This document shows positions 1 to 5,638 of a DNA stretch of 6,639 nt, piece after piece; position 1 is the first letter of the stretch; every line of letters starts with the position of its first letter. The position numbers and the translations under genes were made by a program. The notes below the pieces were generated by a model. That model was not told where the DNA came from. It worked only from the letters and a program-made list of their open reading frames with translations, and made no database searches. Source of the DNA: an uncultured Bacteroidales bacterium (lineage in GTDB: Bacteria; Bacteroidota; Bacteroidia; Bacteroidales; Muribaculaceae); assembly GCA_900552315.1 (NCBI GenBank), contig URZM01000116.1, forward strand, positions 1 to 6,639. Reading direction: 5' to 3'.

Positions 1-189
1 AACAAGTGCAACTCCACCCTCAGCAACGCCCCCTGGAGCAAGAAAGCCGGAGGGGGTGGAGGATTCTCATCCACACTGGTAAGCACCTTGATGAAAGGTC
101 TTAGCTATACCGACTATTTCATGATGGGGTTCTCCGTGTTCAAGACCGCAAAGAACGTATTCTCATTCTTCAGACGTAAGAAAAAATGA
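1..189 (+). CDS. C-terminal end of an unrecognised protein (5' truncated)
   Basis: Frame 1 is open from the first base to a TGA at 187-189, giving the last 62 residues of a protein whose start lies outside the window. I do not recognise the family. Visible features are a glycine run (GGGGGF, residues 18-23 of the fragment), a hydrophobic and aromatic stretch (YFMMGFSVF), and a strongly basic tail ending in RRKKK. A hydrophobic patch followed by a basic end would suit a protein lying at the inner face of the membrane, but that is inference. Its stop overlaps the start of prmA in an ATGA arrangement, so the two genes are almost certainly co-transcribed and probably translationally coupled. Codon use matches prmA, which supports a real resident gene. 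The assignment as coding is fairly safe; the function is unknown. Confidence 0.7.
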   Translation, partial: NKCNSTLSNAPWSKKAGGGGGFSSTLVSTLMKGLSYTDYFMMGFSVFKTAKNVFSFFRRKKK

Positions 190-1055
190 CCGACTATCAA
201 GAATTACGCATAGACATCAATCCCTGCACGGAAGAAGCCACCGACCTGATGGCCGCATATCTGGCCGACGCCGGCTATGAGTCGTTCGTGCCTGACGAGG
301 CGGGACTCACCGCCTACATCGCCGCCTCCGACTTCGACCTCAAGGCCGTGGAAGAGATAATCGCCTCCTTCCCCATGGAAATCGAGGCAACCCTCTCCGA
401 CACGCTCGTGGAGGGACGCGACTGGAACAGCGAGTGGGAGAAGAACTATTTCAAGCCCATCGTGGTGGGCGGAGAGTGCGTGGTGCACTCCTCATTCCAC
501 ACCGACATGCCCGAGGCGAAATACGACATCGTGATTGACCCCAAGATGGCTTTCGGCACAGGCCACCACGCCACGACCTCGCTCATAATAGAATACCTGC
601 TGTCCGAGCCTCTGGAGGGCAAAAGCGTGATAGACATGGGCACCGGGACCGGCATACTGGCCATATTGGCCCACAAGCGCGGCGCCGAGCCGGTCACGGG
701 CATCGAGATAGACGAAGGAGCCTGGCAGAACGCGGTGGAAAACGCCACGCTCAACGACTCCGAAGAGGTGCACCTCATACACGGCGACGCGCGCGCCCTG
801 AAACAGTTCGCCCTGCTCGACTCCAATAAGGACCGCCACGCCGACCTGCTGATAGCCAACATCAACCGCAACATAATTCTGGCCGACATGGGCGACTACG
901 CCGCCGCCCTGAAGCCCGGAGGACTCATGATACTGAGCGGCTTCTACGAGCAAGACGCACCCCTGCTCACCGAGGCGGGAGCCCTCCACGGCCTCACCCC
1001 CGTGGACCGCAAGACCCGCGACAACTGGTGCGCCCTGCGCCTCCGCAAGCAATAA
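186..1055 (+). CDS. prmA: Ribosomal protein L11 methyltransferase
   Basis: PrmA transfers methyl groups from S-adenosylmethionine to amino groups of ribosomal protein L11 in the cytoplasm. The product is 289 aa, close to the usual family length. Residues 1-70 fit the N-terminal substrate-recognition domain. A linker contains the DWNSEWEKNYFKP segment (79-91). The hallmark DPKMAFGTGHHATT occupies residues 118-131, and the SAM-binding motif I, VIDMGTGTGILA, residues 148-159. The acidic IEID (173-176) follows, and NINRN (225-229) sits where other PrmA proteins carry NILA. The last part is the usual class I methyltransferase beta-sheet region (LKPGGLMILSGF). The ATG at 186 overlaps the upstream stop, no Shine-Dalgarno is evident, and expression should depend on the upstream gene. 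A strong terminator lies 40 bp after the stop, so this gene ends its operon. The family assignment is very secure. Confidence 0.96.
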   Translation: MTDYQELRIDINPCTEEATDLMAAYLADAGYESFVPDEAGLTAYIAASDFDLKAVEEIIASFPMEIEATLSDTLVEGRDWNSEWEKNYFKPIVVGGECVVHSSFHTDMPEAKYDIVIDPKMAFGTGHHATTSLIIEYLLSEPLEGKSVIDMGTGTGILAILAHKRGAEPVTGIEIDEGAWQNAVENATLNDSEEVHLIHGDARALKQFALLDSNKDRHADLLIANINRNIILADMGDYAAALKPGGLMILSGFYEQDAPLLTEAGALHGLTPVDRKTRDNWCALRLRKQ

Positions 1056-1094
1056 GCACCGGCCAACAATACAACGACACAACCACCCTGCAAA

Positions 1095-1137
1095 AATCAA
1101 TGGGCCATCCTAACGAATGGCCCATTGATTCCTTTTT
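1095..1137 (+). terminator. Rho-independent terminator after prmA
   Basis: A perfect 14-bp inverted repeat pairs 1095-1108 with 1117-1130. Its core is TCAATGGGCCAT / ATGGCCCATTGA, the loop is 8 nt, and a T-run follows at 1133-1137. It lies 40 bp beyond the prmA stop and ends the upstream-gene-prmA operon. It also marks the left edge of the AT-richer accessory island. Confidence 0.93.
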
Positions 1138-1140
1138 ACC

Positions 1141-1542
1141 GGCAACAATCACCACCCATACCCCAATCTGCCACCACCACCGCCTAAATCACTGTTCACC
1201 AAAGCATTGCCCACAAATCAAATTCTGGCTCCATATCAGACGCGAAAAAAACACAACTTTTATTTGCACAACTCAAAAATAACAACTAATTCTGCGATGC
1301 ATACCACAACGCAGAAGCCCTTCAAGGGATAAGCGGGTGGGAATGCAGACATAATGAAAAGCGTTTACTGACGTTCTTTCTTGACATCTTGAAATCTGGA
1401 AAATTTCTTTGGTATAGTCAAGGATGAAGCAAGCAGTAGATGCCTTGTGGATGTGTATATTCTTCATTGAAGATAATGCTCTAAGCATCTTCATGTCGAT
1501 TATGTATCTGCGTGAGGCTTCTGCAGGTTTGCTCGTTTTTGC
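1141..1542. other. AT-rich gene-free stretch, possible degraded sequence
   Basis: No convincing gene was found in this 400-base stretch between the prmA terminator and the phage-like ORF. A reverse-strand frame is open from about 1587 down to 1273 (about 100 codons, best start a TTG near 1563, then an ATG about 23 codons further in). Its product is rich in Cys, His and Arg with no recognisable domain, and it overlaps the 5' end of the forward ORF at 1543. I therefore do not call it. The forward frames are broken by stops. Composition is visibly more AT-rich than prmA, which fits foreign or decayed DNA. No consensus promoter with a well-spaced TTTG and TAnnTTTG pair could be placed here. Confidence 0.4.
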
Positions 1543-1914
1543 ATGGGGCAATCTCTCCCCCAAATGAGTGTGCCAAAACTTGACTGGTCACCTACTCCAT
1601 ATAAAGCCACTCCCTATACACCACAAACAGCTGACCCCTCTATATTGGAAAGGTCTATGCAACAGCAAGAAAACAGGCGCAATAAGGCCTATGAAAAGCT
1701 GAATGAGCTAATAGGGCTTCTCACAAAGACTTCAGAAAAACTGAATCCCAATGAGGAAACACAAAAATGGTTTTACAAGTACGCAGAAAGCCTTATAAGT
1801 TCAGTGGCCACAGAAATTGAAGCAGGGAATTATCAGAGCGCAATAAGATTTGCTAACGAGAACATCCATAAAGTGCAGACCAACCCTCGAATTCTGAATA
1901 ACATGAGACGCTAA
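1543..1914 (+). CDS. Small phage-like hypothetical protein, probably truncated
   Basis: The product is 123 aa. Residues 1-35 are rich in proline, tyrosine and threonine (SLPQMSVPKLDWSP, then TPYKATPYTPQTADPS). A charged and probably helical region follows at 36-75, then a segment with WFYKYAESLISSVATEIEAG and NYQSAIRFANENI. This design of a Pro/Tyr/Thr-rich start followed by helices with an 'AGNY..AI..A' element reminds me of the N-terminus of longer structural-type proteins in Bacteroidales phages and prophages. That resemblance is from memory and untested. If correct, the frame stops abruptly after NNMRR and the rest of the gene is missing, making it a remnant. ATG 1543 is preceded by no Shine-Dalgarno, and an in-frame stop lies at 1513. 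Composition is AT-rich compared with prmA. Coding status is likely; function and intactness are uncertain. Confidence 0.5.
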   Translation: MGQSLPQMSVPKLDWSPTPYKATPYTPQTADPSILERSMQQQENRRNKAYEKLNELIGLLTKTSEKLNPNEETQKWFYKYAESLISSVATEIEAGNYQSAIRFANENIHKVQTNPRILNNMRR

Positions 1915-2273
1915 AGAATGCCTGACCAAGCTAAATTGCGTATCTGCAGAGAGAGTGTGTGTGAAAGTAGAAATCTAAAAACTTGGGAAGCGAAAGGACA
2001 TGCGTTTTCTTTCGCTTCCCTTTTATGCCGCCTAAAAACACGAGCATGTTATCGAGACTTTGAGGAAACAATTAACTCAGGAAATTCACATAAGGTTAAT
2101 GATAGCTAGAGCCTTCGCAAGATAAATTTTACAACAATGTTTCTCAGGACATCCAAATTGTCACGCCAGTGGTGCGACCCACAATTACTCGGTCTCATTT
2201 TCTGTAGGTTAACGCCTTTGGGGATGATTTGAATCGAGGGATTCTATATGACCAGGGGCGCCGAGCCATCGGA
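1915..2273. other. Gene-free stretch upstream of the fic gene
   Basis: No gene is supported between the phage-like ORF and the first fic-flanking repeat. A 63-codon frame at 1918-2109 contains the 1985-2024 terminator hairpin and has no recognisable content, so I regard it as chance. Between about 2110 and 2260 both strands carry short open stretches. One is a reverse-strand run of about 45 codons including HHWRDNLDVLR, ending near 2105. It does not begin with a convincing start and matches no family I can name. The segment could be a degraded gene or a conserved intergenic element. Confidence 0.4.
1985..2024 (+). terminator. Intrinsic terminator downstream of the phage-like ORF
   Basis: A perfect 12-bp stem pairs GGGAAGCGAAAG (1985-1996) with CTTTCGCTTCCC (2009-2020) across a 12-nt loop, followed by TTTT at 2021-2024. 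It lies about 70 bp after the stop of the 1543-1914 ORF and probably ends its transcript. The stem shares the AAGCGAAAG / CTTTCGCTT core with the two repeats that flank fic. Confidence 0.85.
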
Positions 2274-2321
2274 GAAAGCGAAAGATTTGCGGATTCTTTC
2301 GCTTTCATTCGTTTTATTTTT
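2274..2321 (+). repeat. Left 48-bp hairpin repeat flanking fic
   Basis: This 48-bp segment recurs at 3666-3713 with only four mismatches. Its first 33 bases form a perfect 12-bp stem, GAAAGCGAAAGA (2274-2285) with TCTTTCGCTTTC (2295-2306), around the 9-nt loop TTTGCGGAT. A T-rich tail follows (TTCGTTTTATTTTT). The structure could work as an intrinsic terminator protecting fic from upstream transcription. Its tail also overlaps the probable fic promoter. Confidence 0.85.
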
Positions 2322-2330
2322 GTATTTTTG
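2315..2330 (+). promoter_or_regulatory. Probable fic promoter: tandem TATTTTTG boxes
   Basis: Two identical adjacent copies of TATTTTTG (2315-2322 and 2323-2330) both match the Bacteroidetes -7 consensus TAnnTTTG. They lie 15-23 bp upstream of the fic ATG, so the leader would be only about 10-17 nt. No TTTG -33 box sits at the usual spacing of about 20 bp. The nearest TTTG, in the hairpin loop at 2286-2289, is 25 bp from the first box, so promoter strength is uncertain. Confidence 0.45.
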
Positions 2331-2345
2331 CGGAAAAATTAGACT

Positions 2346-3647
2346 ATGATTGAAGCTGCTCCATCATCTCTCACAGGAAATGCCCCGGACCTGGACCTGC
2401 TGTCCGAGGCCGCGAAGGAACGCATCACTGAAATCAATGAGCGCTACCTCTATTGGTCGGATGCCAAGTACCGGGCAAACGGAACGGGCCTGTCTCCTGA
2501 GGAATTATGGAGGATATCCAAGTATTTCCGCAAGATGAAGGAGATTCCCGTGTGGCATGAGTTCGGAGTTCATTTCTCGCTGAACAACAATATGCAAAGG
2601 CTGTGTCAGAGATTCGACATGGACTTCGGCGGTTCTTGGGGTTCCATGAAACTGTTCCCTGCCGACAAGAAAAACCAGGAACTGTATTTAATCAGCTCTA
2701 TTATGGAGGAGGCCATCTCTTCAAGCCAGATGGAAGGCGCCTCAACGACCAGGGAAATAGCCAAGGAAATGCTGCGCAAGAAATCTACTCCCCGCGACCG
2801 GTCACAGCGCATGATTTTAAATAACTATCAGACAATCCAGTTCATCGCCGAGAACAAGGGGAGACCTCTAACCAAAGAACTCCTGTTGCAGGTCCACGCA
2901 CTTGTGACCACCGGCACTCTAGAGGACGAGTCAATGAGCGGGAGGCTAAGAGACAATGACGATATTGTGGTAGGCAACGGCATAACCGGTGATGTAGTGC
3001 ATCGTCCCCCCTCATATAAAAGACTCGAGGGGTTTGTCGATGATCTGTGCCGCTTTTTCAATTCCAACAACAGCGATATATTCATTCACCCCATCATTCG
3101 CGCCTTGATAGTTCATTTTCTTATAGCTTATTACCATCCCTTCGTTGACGGGAATGGCCGCACGGCTCGCGCCCTGTTTTATTGGTATATGCTTAAAGAG
3201 GATTACTGGCTGATGCAGTATCTCTCCATATCGAGAATTATCTATAAAACCAAAGGTAAATATGAGAATTCCTTTCTCTATAGCGAAAGCGACCAGAACG
3301 ATATAGGGTATTTCATCAGCTATAATTTGGACGTGCTGTCAAAAGCCTTCGACGAGTTGAGACGGTACCTGAAAAAGAAGCAGGTCGAGCAACACCGCGC
3401 ATATCGATTTATGCAGATCGGGGATGTATCGCCCCAACAGGCTGAGATTATCCGATTATTCGATGACGAGGGAGACATAACGCTGCAGGCCAAGGACGTA
3501 GCCTCCAGGTTCGGAGTAAGCAGGGTCACGGCCAAAGGCTATCTTGACGCATTGGCAAGTAAGGGTATTCTGAATAAGATCAGGCTCGACGGACGCACTC
3601 AGGGATATATCAAATCTCCTGATTTCGATAAGCTAACATTTTGTTAA
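2346..3647 (+). CDS. Fic-domain protein (putative AMP-transferase) with C-terminal winged helix
   Basis: Fic proteins usually transfer AMP from ATP to hydroxyl side chains of target proteins. The product is 433 aa. Residues 1-100 form a helical N-terminal region like that of stand-alone Fic proteins. SSQMEG (126-131) fits the inhibitory-helix motif [S/T]xxxE[G/N], placed N-terminal to the catalytic core as in class II Fic proteins. The flap region includes GRLRDNDDIVVG (199-210) and the HRPP segment. The complete active-site motif HPFVDGNGRTAR (264-275) has catalytic His264, with Asp268, Asn270 and Arg272 present. A winged helix-turn-helix follows at about 366-412 (VASRFGVSRVTAKGYLDAL), which suggests DNA binding or autoregulation. 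ATG 2346 directly follows an A-rich leader. Lower GC than prmA and the flanking repeats suggest acquisition. The natural target cannot be read from sequence. No separate antitoxin gene is adjacent, in keeping with built-in inhibition. Confidence 0.93.
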   Translation: MIEAAPSSLTGNAPDLDLLSEAAKERITEINERYLYWSDAKYRANGTGLSPEELWRISKYFRKMKEIPVWHEFGVHFSLNNNMQRLCQRFDMDFGGSWGSMKLFPADKKNQELYLISSIMEEAISSSQMEGASTTREIAKEMLRKKSTPRDRSQRMILNNYQTIQFIAENKGRPLTKELLLQVHALVTTGTLEDESMSGRLRDNDDIVVGNGITGDVVHRPPSYKRLEGFVDDLCRFFNSNNSDIFIHPIIRALIVHFLIAYYHPFVDGNGRTARALFYWYMLKEDYWLMQYLSISRIIYKTKGKYENSFLYSESDQNDIGYFISYNLDVLSKAFDELRRYLKKKQVEQHRAYRFMQIGDVSPQQAEIIRLFDDEGDITLQAKDVASRFGVSRVTAKGYLDALASKGILNKIRLDGRTQGYIKSPDFDKLTFC

Positions 3648-3665
3648 ACAAATCATTAACAATGC

Positions 3666-3713
3666 GAAAGCGAAAGATTTACGGATTCTTTTGCTTTCTT
3701 TCGTTTTCTTTTT
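3666..3713 (+). repeat. Right 48-bp hairpin repeat flanking fic, terminator
   Basis: Second copy of the 2274-2321 repeat, with four substitutions. The stem pairs 3666-3677 with 3687-3698 and keeps pairing: the one arm change creates a G-U pair, and the loop is TTTACGGAT. The T-rich tail (TTTTCTTTTT, 3704-3713) and its position 18 bp after the fic stop make this a good intrinsic terminator for fic. Confidence 0.88.
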
Positions 3714-3755
3714 ATGACGCCGGGAAATTCTGGGGGGTTTCTCAAAAATTATTCG

Positions 3756-3763
3756 TAACTTTG
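3756..3763 (+). promoter_or_regulatory. Probable -7 box for the secreted-protein gene
   Basis: TAACTTTG is an exact match to the Bacteroidetes TAnnTTTG -7 element. It lies 26 bp upstream of the preferred ATG at 3790 and follows the fic terminator. The matching -33 box is poor: the only candidate, TTTC at 3738-3741, is spaced too closely. Confidence 0.5.
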
Positions 3764-3789
3764 CGTAGGACTATTTTTTATGTTTGATT

Positions 3790-4809
3790 ATGGAGGTTAG
3801 ACATGTGTTGTTGGCCGTTTTGGCGGCGGGAGGGCTCGGCGCCTTGGCGCAGGGGGAGACTTATGGCGAGCTGGTGCGTCGGTTTTATTCCACACCGGAG
3901 ATGCGGGAACGGCTCAGTGGCAGCGACCCTTATGCTTACTTGAAGGTGAGTGCCACCGGGCGGTTCAACGGCACTGACCCGGACCGTCTGACCATCTTTC
4001 CGGTGGAAGAGAGCCTGACCGAAACGGAGTACGGGTTCAAGGCTTACGGCCAGATGCTGGTGAAGAGCGAGAAGGGCACGGTGCCTGACTTGATCATAGA
4101 CAAGGAGCCGGAGGAGTATTGCCTCGGTTTCGGGTTCGGCGACATACAATGCGATGACATGGGCATTTCCACTCTGAGCGAGGTTTTCGAGCCAGGGGGG
4201 CCGACCCGCGACGGCCTTCTGGTCAGAGTTCATCCTGAAGGTTCTACCATTGGCAAAGACTACACTTATCTTTGCCGCGACGGGAAATGGAACATCACCC
4301 CTCCCGTGACACCCTATTTCATGAATTTCAGGCAGTGCGCCGCCACATGGCCCGAGGCTTACAACACGCTGAGAGTCACGGGCACCTGGTGCAAGAACAT
4401 GGAGGGGCGCAAGCAGACCACCGAAATAGCCTTGTTCCCCGAATCCTCAGGCAAGTACCTGATCAAGATGAACACCTCGGGCAAAGATGACCCGGGAGAG
4501 ATGGTAGACAATGAATCGGGGACCGTGGAGGGCACACCTGTGGGCGTCTCTACTTATCCTGACTGGTGGAGCCACGGGGAGCAATTGCTGCTGGTGGAGA
4601 TGGAGGGAAAGAACGGACCCTCGGCGAAGCTATACCGCTTCACGTGGGAAGTGCCCGACGCCAGCTATATGAACGGAGAGCTGACCTACGACGGGAGCGA
4701 GTGGAACGAGGTGGGCTACGCCACACGCGACACCTCAGATCCGAGCGGCTGGCGGGTGACCCGCACGGACGCGGACCGGCTTGAGAATCTGATTCCTTGG
4801 TGGCAGTGA
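3790..4809 (+). CDS. Hypothetical secreted/periplasmic protein
   Basis: I do not recognise this 339-aa protein. The start is set at ATG 3790, because an upstream in-frame TTG at 3784 would add only two residues. From ATG 3790 the N-terminus is a classic signal peptide: Arg4, a hydrophobic core at 6-19, and a probable signal peptidase I site after ALA (18-20) before QG. There is no lipobox cysteine, so a soluble periplasmic or exported protein is expected. The mature part is acidic and rich in aromatics, Gly and Pro, with five cysteines (111, 121, 162, 183, 201) and many Trp residues. It ends in IPWWQ. Short segments such as LCRDGKWNITPP and YRFTWEVPD suggest beta-strand structure. It has its own likely promoter, with terminator-like or non-coding spacers on both sides, so it appears monocistronic. 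Codon use resembles the housekeeping genes more than fic. Confidence 0.85.
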   Translation: MEVRHVLLAVLAAGGLGALAQGETYGELVRRFYSTPEMRERLSGSDPYAYLKVSATGRFNGTDPDRLTIFPVEESLTETEYGFKAYGQMLVKSEKGTVPDLIIDKEPEEYCLGFGFGDIQCDDMGISTLSEVFEPGGPTRDGLLVRVHPEGSTIGKDYTYLCRDGKWNITPPVTPYFMNFRQCAATWPEAYNTLRVTGTWCKNMEGRKQTTEIALFPESSGKYLIKMNTSGKDDPGEMVDNESGTVEGTPVGVSTYPDWWSHGEQLLLVEMEGKNGPSAKLYRFTWEVPDASYMNGELTYDGSEWNEVGYATRDTSDPSGWRVTRTDADRLENLIPWWQ

Positions 4810-5060
4810 CCTTAGAACTTGTCCCTTAGGCAATCAGTCAGTGATACACCTCTCGTAACGTATCGATAGCCAAAGTAGGCCAAGCAGGGAAAGCGTTGAC
4901 GGCAAGGCGGCTGCACCGGGGTGCAGCCCTACAAGGCGCAGACATTCCATGGCCGTAAAGGGCAAGACGGCGCAGGCAATACTTGGCGGGAGCAGCTGGA
5001 GACGGCGCAGGGAACAGAGCTGGGCGCAGGGCTTGCACGCCGGGGGCGGAGGGAAAAAGA
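4810..5060. other. GC-rich non-coding spacer with palindrome
   Basis: About 250 bases of GC-rich sequence separate the secreted-protein gene from the DUF3127 promoter. A frame at 4921-5157 is open but low in complexity, runs through the promoter and into the next gene, and has no family features, so I do not call it. The spacer is rich in repeated short words such as GGCGCAG and GGCAAG. It resembles the extragenic filler sequences seen between genes in some Bacteroidales, but I could not test whether it is repeated elsewhere. Confidence 0.4.
4909..4928. repeat. Near-perfect palindrome in the intergenic spacer
   Basis: GGCTGCACC (4909-4917) and GGTGCAGCC (4920-4928) form a 9-bp stem separated by only two bases; realistically this gives an 8-bp stem with a 4-nt loop. 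No T-run follows, so it is not a typical terminator. It could be the core of an extragenic palindromic element or a protein-binding site. Confidence 0.6.
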
Positions 5061-5092
5061 TTTGCGGGTTTGGGATTTTTTTCGTAATTTCG
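5061..5092 (+). promoter_or_regulatory. Bacteroidetes-type promoter for the DUF3127-rsfS-ftsH run
   Basis: TTTG at 5061-5064 and TAATTTCG at 5085-5092 are separated by 20 bp, the expected spacing of the Bacteroidetes primary sigma factor promoter. The -7 box has one mismatch to TAnnTTTG. Transcription would begin near 5098, leaving a leader of about 35 nt that is A/T-rich before ATG 5133. Confidence 0.65.
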
Positions 5093-5132
5093 CATCTGCA
5101 ATTTTTTCAAACTACAATACAATAGACAATAA

Positions 5133-5546
5133 ATGGAAATATCCGGAAAAATCATAGCCGTGCTGCCACTTCAGAGCGGTACGAGCAAGGCGGGCCGCGC
5201 CTGGAAGAAGCAGGAGTATGTGCTGGAGACCCAGGACACGTATCCCCGTAAGGTGAAATTCGATTTCTTCGGCGACCGTGTGGACCAGTACCCGCTGGCC
5301 ATCGGCGAGGACGTGACCGTGTCGTTCGACATAGAGAGCCGCGAGTTCAATGGCCGCTGGTATACCGACATCCACGGATGGAAGGCGGAGAAGGGTGTGC
5401 CGCAGGCAGCCGGAGGAGCGATGCCTTCCGAGCAGGGCTTCGGCGCAGCGCCGGCAGCGCCCGCACCGGGTTTCGGACCGGCCGCCGCGCCTGCCGCCGA
5501 CCCGTTCGCAGCCGCACCCGACGCCACGGATGACCTGCCGTTCTGA
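5133..5546 (+). CDS. DUF3127-family OB-fold-like protein
   Basis: This 137-aa product matches the DUF3127 pattern as I know it: a small beta-rich N-terminal domain beginning MEISGKIIAVLP, with QEYVLETQDTYPRKVKFDFFGD (about 27-48), VSFDIESREFNGRWYTDIHGW (about 63-83), then a disordered tail. The fold resembles OB-fold single-stranded-nucleic-acid binders. Residues 88-132 are a flexible Ala/Pro/Gly linker, and the protein ends DATDDLPF. That acidic tip ending in Pro-Phe closely resembles the C-terminal tip of SSB, which recruits partner proteins. An SSB-like role is inference from this architecture. ATG 5133 follows an A-rich leader 40 bp from the promoter. The gene lies 92 bp upstream of rsfS, in the same direction and probably in the same transcription unit. 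Confidence 0.85.
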   Translation: MEISGKIIAVLPLQSGTSKAGRAWKKQEYVLETQDTYPRKVKFDFFGDRVDQYPLAIGEDVTVSFDIESREFNGRWYTDIHGWKAEKGVPQAAGGAMPSEQGFGAAPAAPAPGFGPAAAPAADPFAAAPDATDDLPF

Positions 5547-5568
5547 CCATCCGTGTCCCCGGATTTTT
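5525..5568 (+). other. Two overlapping small hairpins at the end of the DUF3127 gene
   Basis: CACGGATG (5525-5532) pairs with CATCCGTG (5548-5555), enclosing the stop codon in a 15-nt loop. An overlapping hairpin, ATCCG (5549-5553) with CGGAT (5560-5564), is followed directly by TTTT. The two share bases and cannot form together. The second looks like a weak terminator and the first like its competitor. Confidence 0.4.
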
Positions 5569-5578
5569 GAATAATCAC

Positions 5579-5613
5579 AAGCCCCGGCGCGCCCAAACGG
5601 CGTGCCGAGGCTT
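5579..5613 (+). other. Strong hairpin in the rsfS leader
   Basis: A GC-rich 15-bp stem pairs 5579-5593 with 5599-5613 (AAGCC...CGCC with GGCG...GGCTT). It contains one C/A mismatch, one G-U pair and a 5-nt CAAAC loop. It ends 25 bp before the rsfS ATG. No T-run follows, so it is unlikely to be a plain terminator. An RNA processing or stabilising element, or a site that lowers read-through from the DUF3127 gene, are possibilities. Confidence 0.6.
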
Positions 5614-5638
5614 GCCGCATATACAGAAACATACAAAC

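Noticed and set aside
492..1100. 202-codon reverse frame under prmA
   Set aside because: This is a shadow of a confidently identified gene, caused by GC-rich codon positions.
1028..1282. Forward frame of 84 codons overlapping the end of prmA
   Set aside because: It begins inside prmA, runs through the strong terminator hairpin and has no protein-like composition.
1381..1418. TTGACA and TATAGT resembling a sigma70 promoter
   Set aside because: The spacing is 26 bp rather than about 17, and Bacteroidetes do not generally use this consensus.
1273..1563. Reverse-strand open frame of about 96 codons
   Set aside because: It starts with TTG, overlaps the 5' end of the forward ORF, has no domain, and its Cys/His/Arg-rich composition looks like chance translation of AT-rich DNA. 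It is kept only as a note under the gene-free stretch.
1918..2109. 63-codon forward frame after the phage-like ORF
   Set aside because: The terminator stem at 1985-2024 lies inside it and the product has no recognisable feature. It could only matter as a decayed continuation, and I see no matching sequence.
2274..3713. Fic flanking repeats as insertion-sequence terminal inverted repeats or a CRISPR
   Set aside because: The copies are direct, not inverted, no transposase is present, and two copies 1.4 kb apart do not form an array.
4921..5157. 78-codon forward frame in the GC-rich spacer
   Set aside because: It crosses the probable promoter and enters the DUF3127 gene in another frame, so it is most likely chance in GC-rich DNA.
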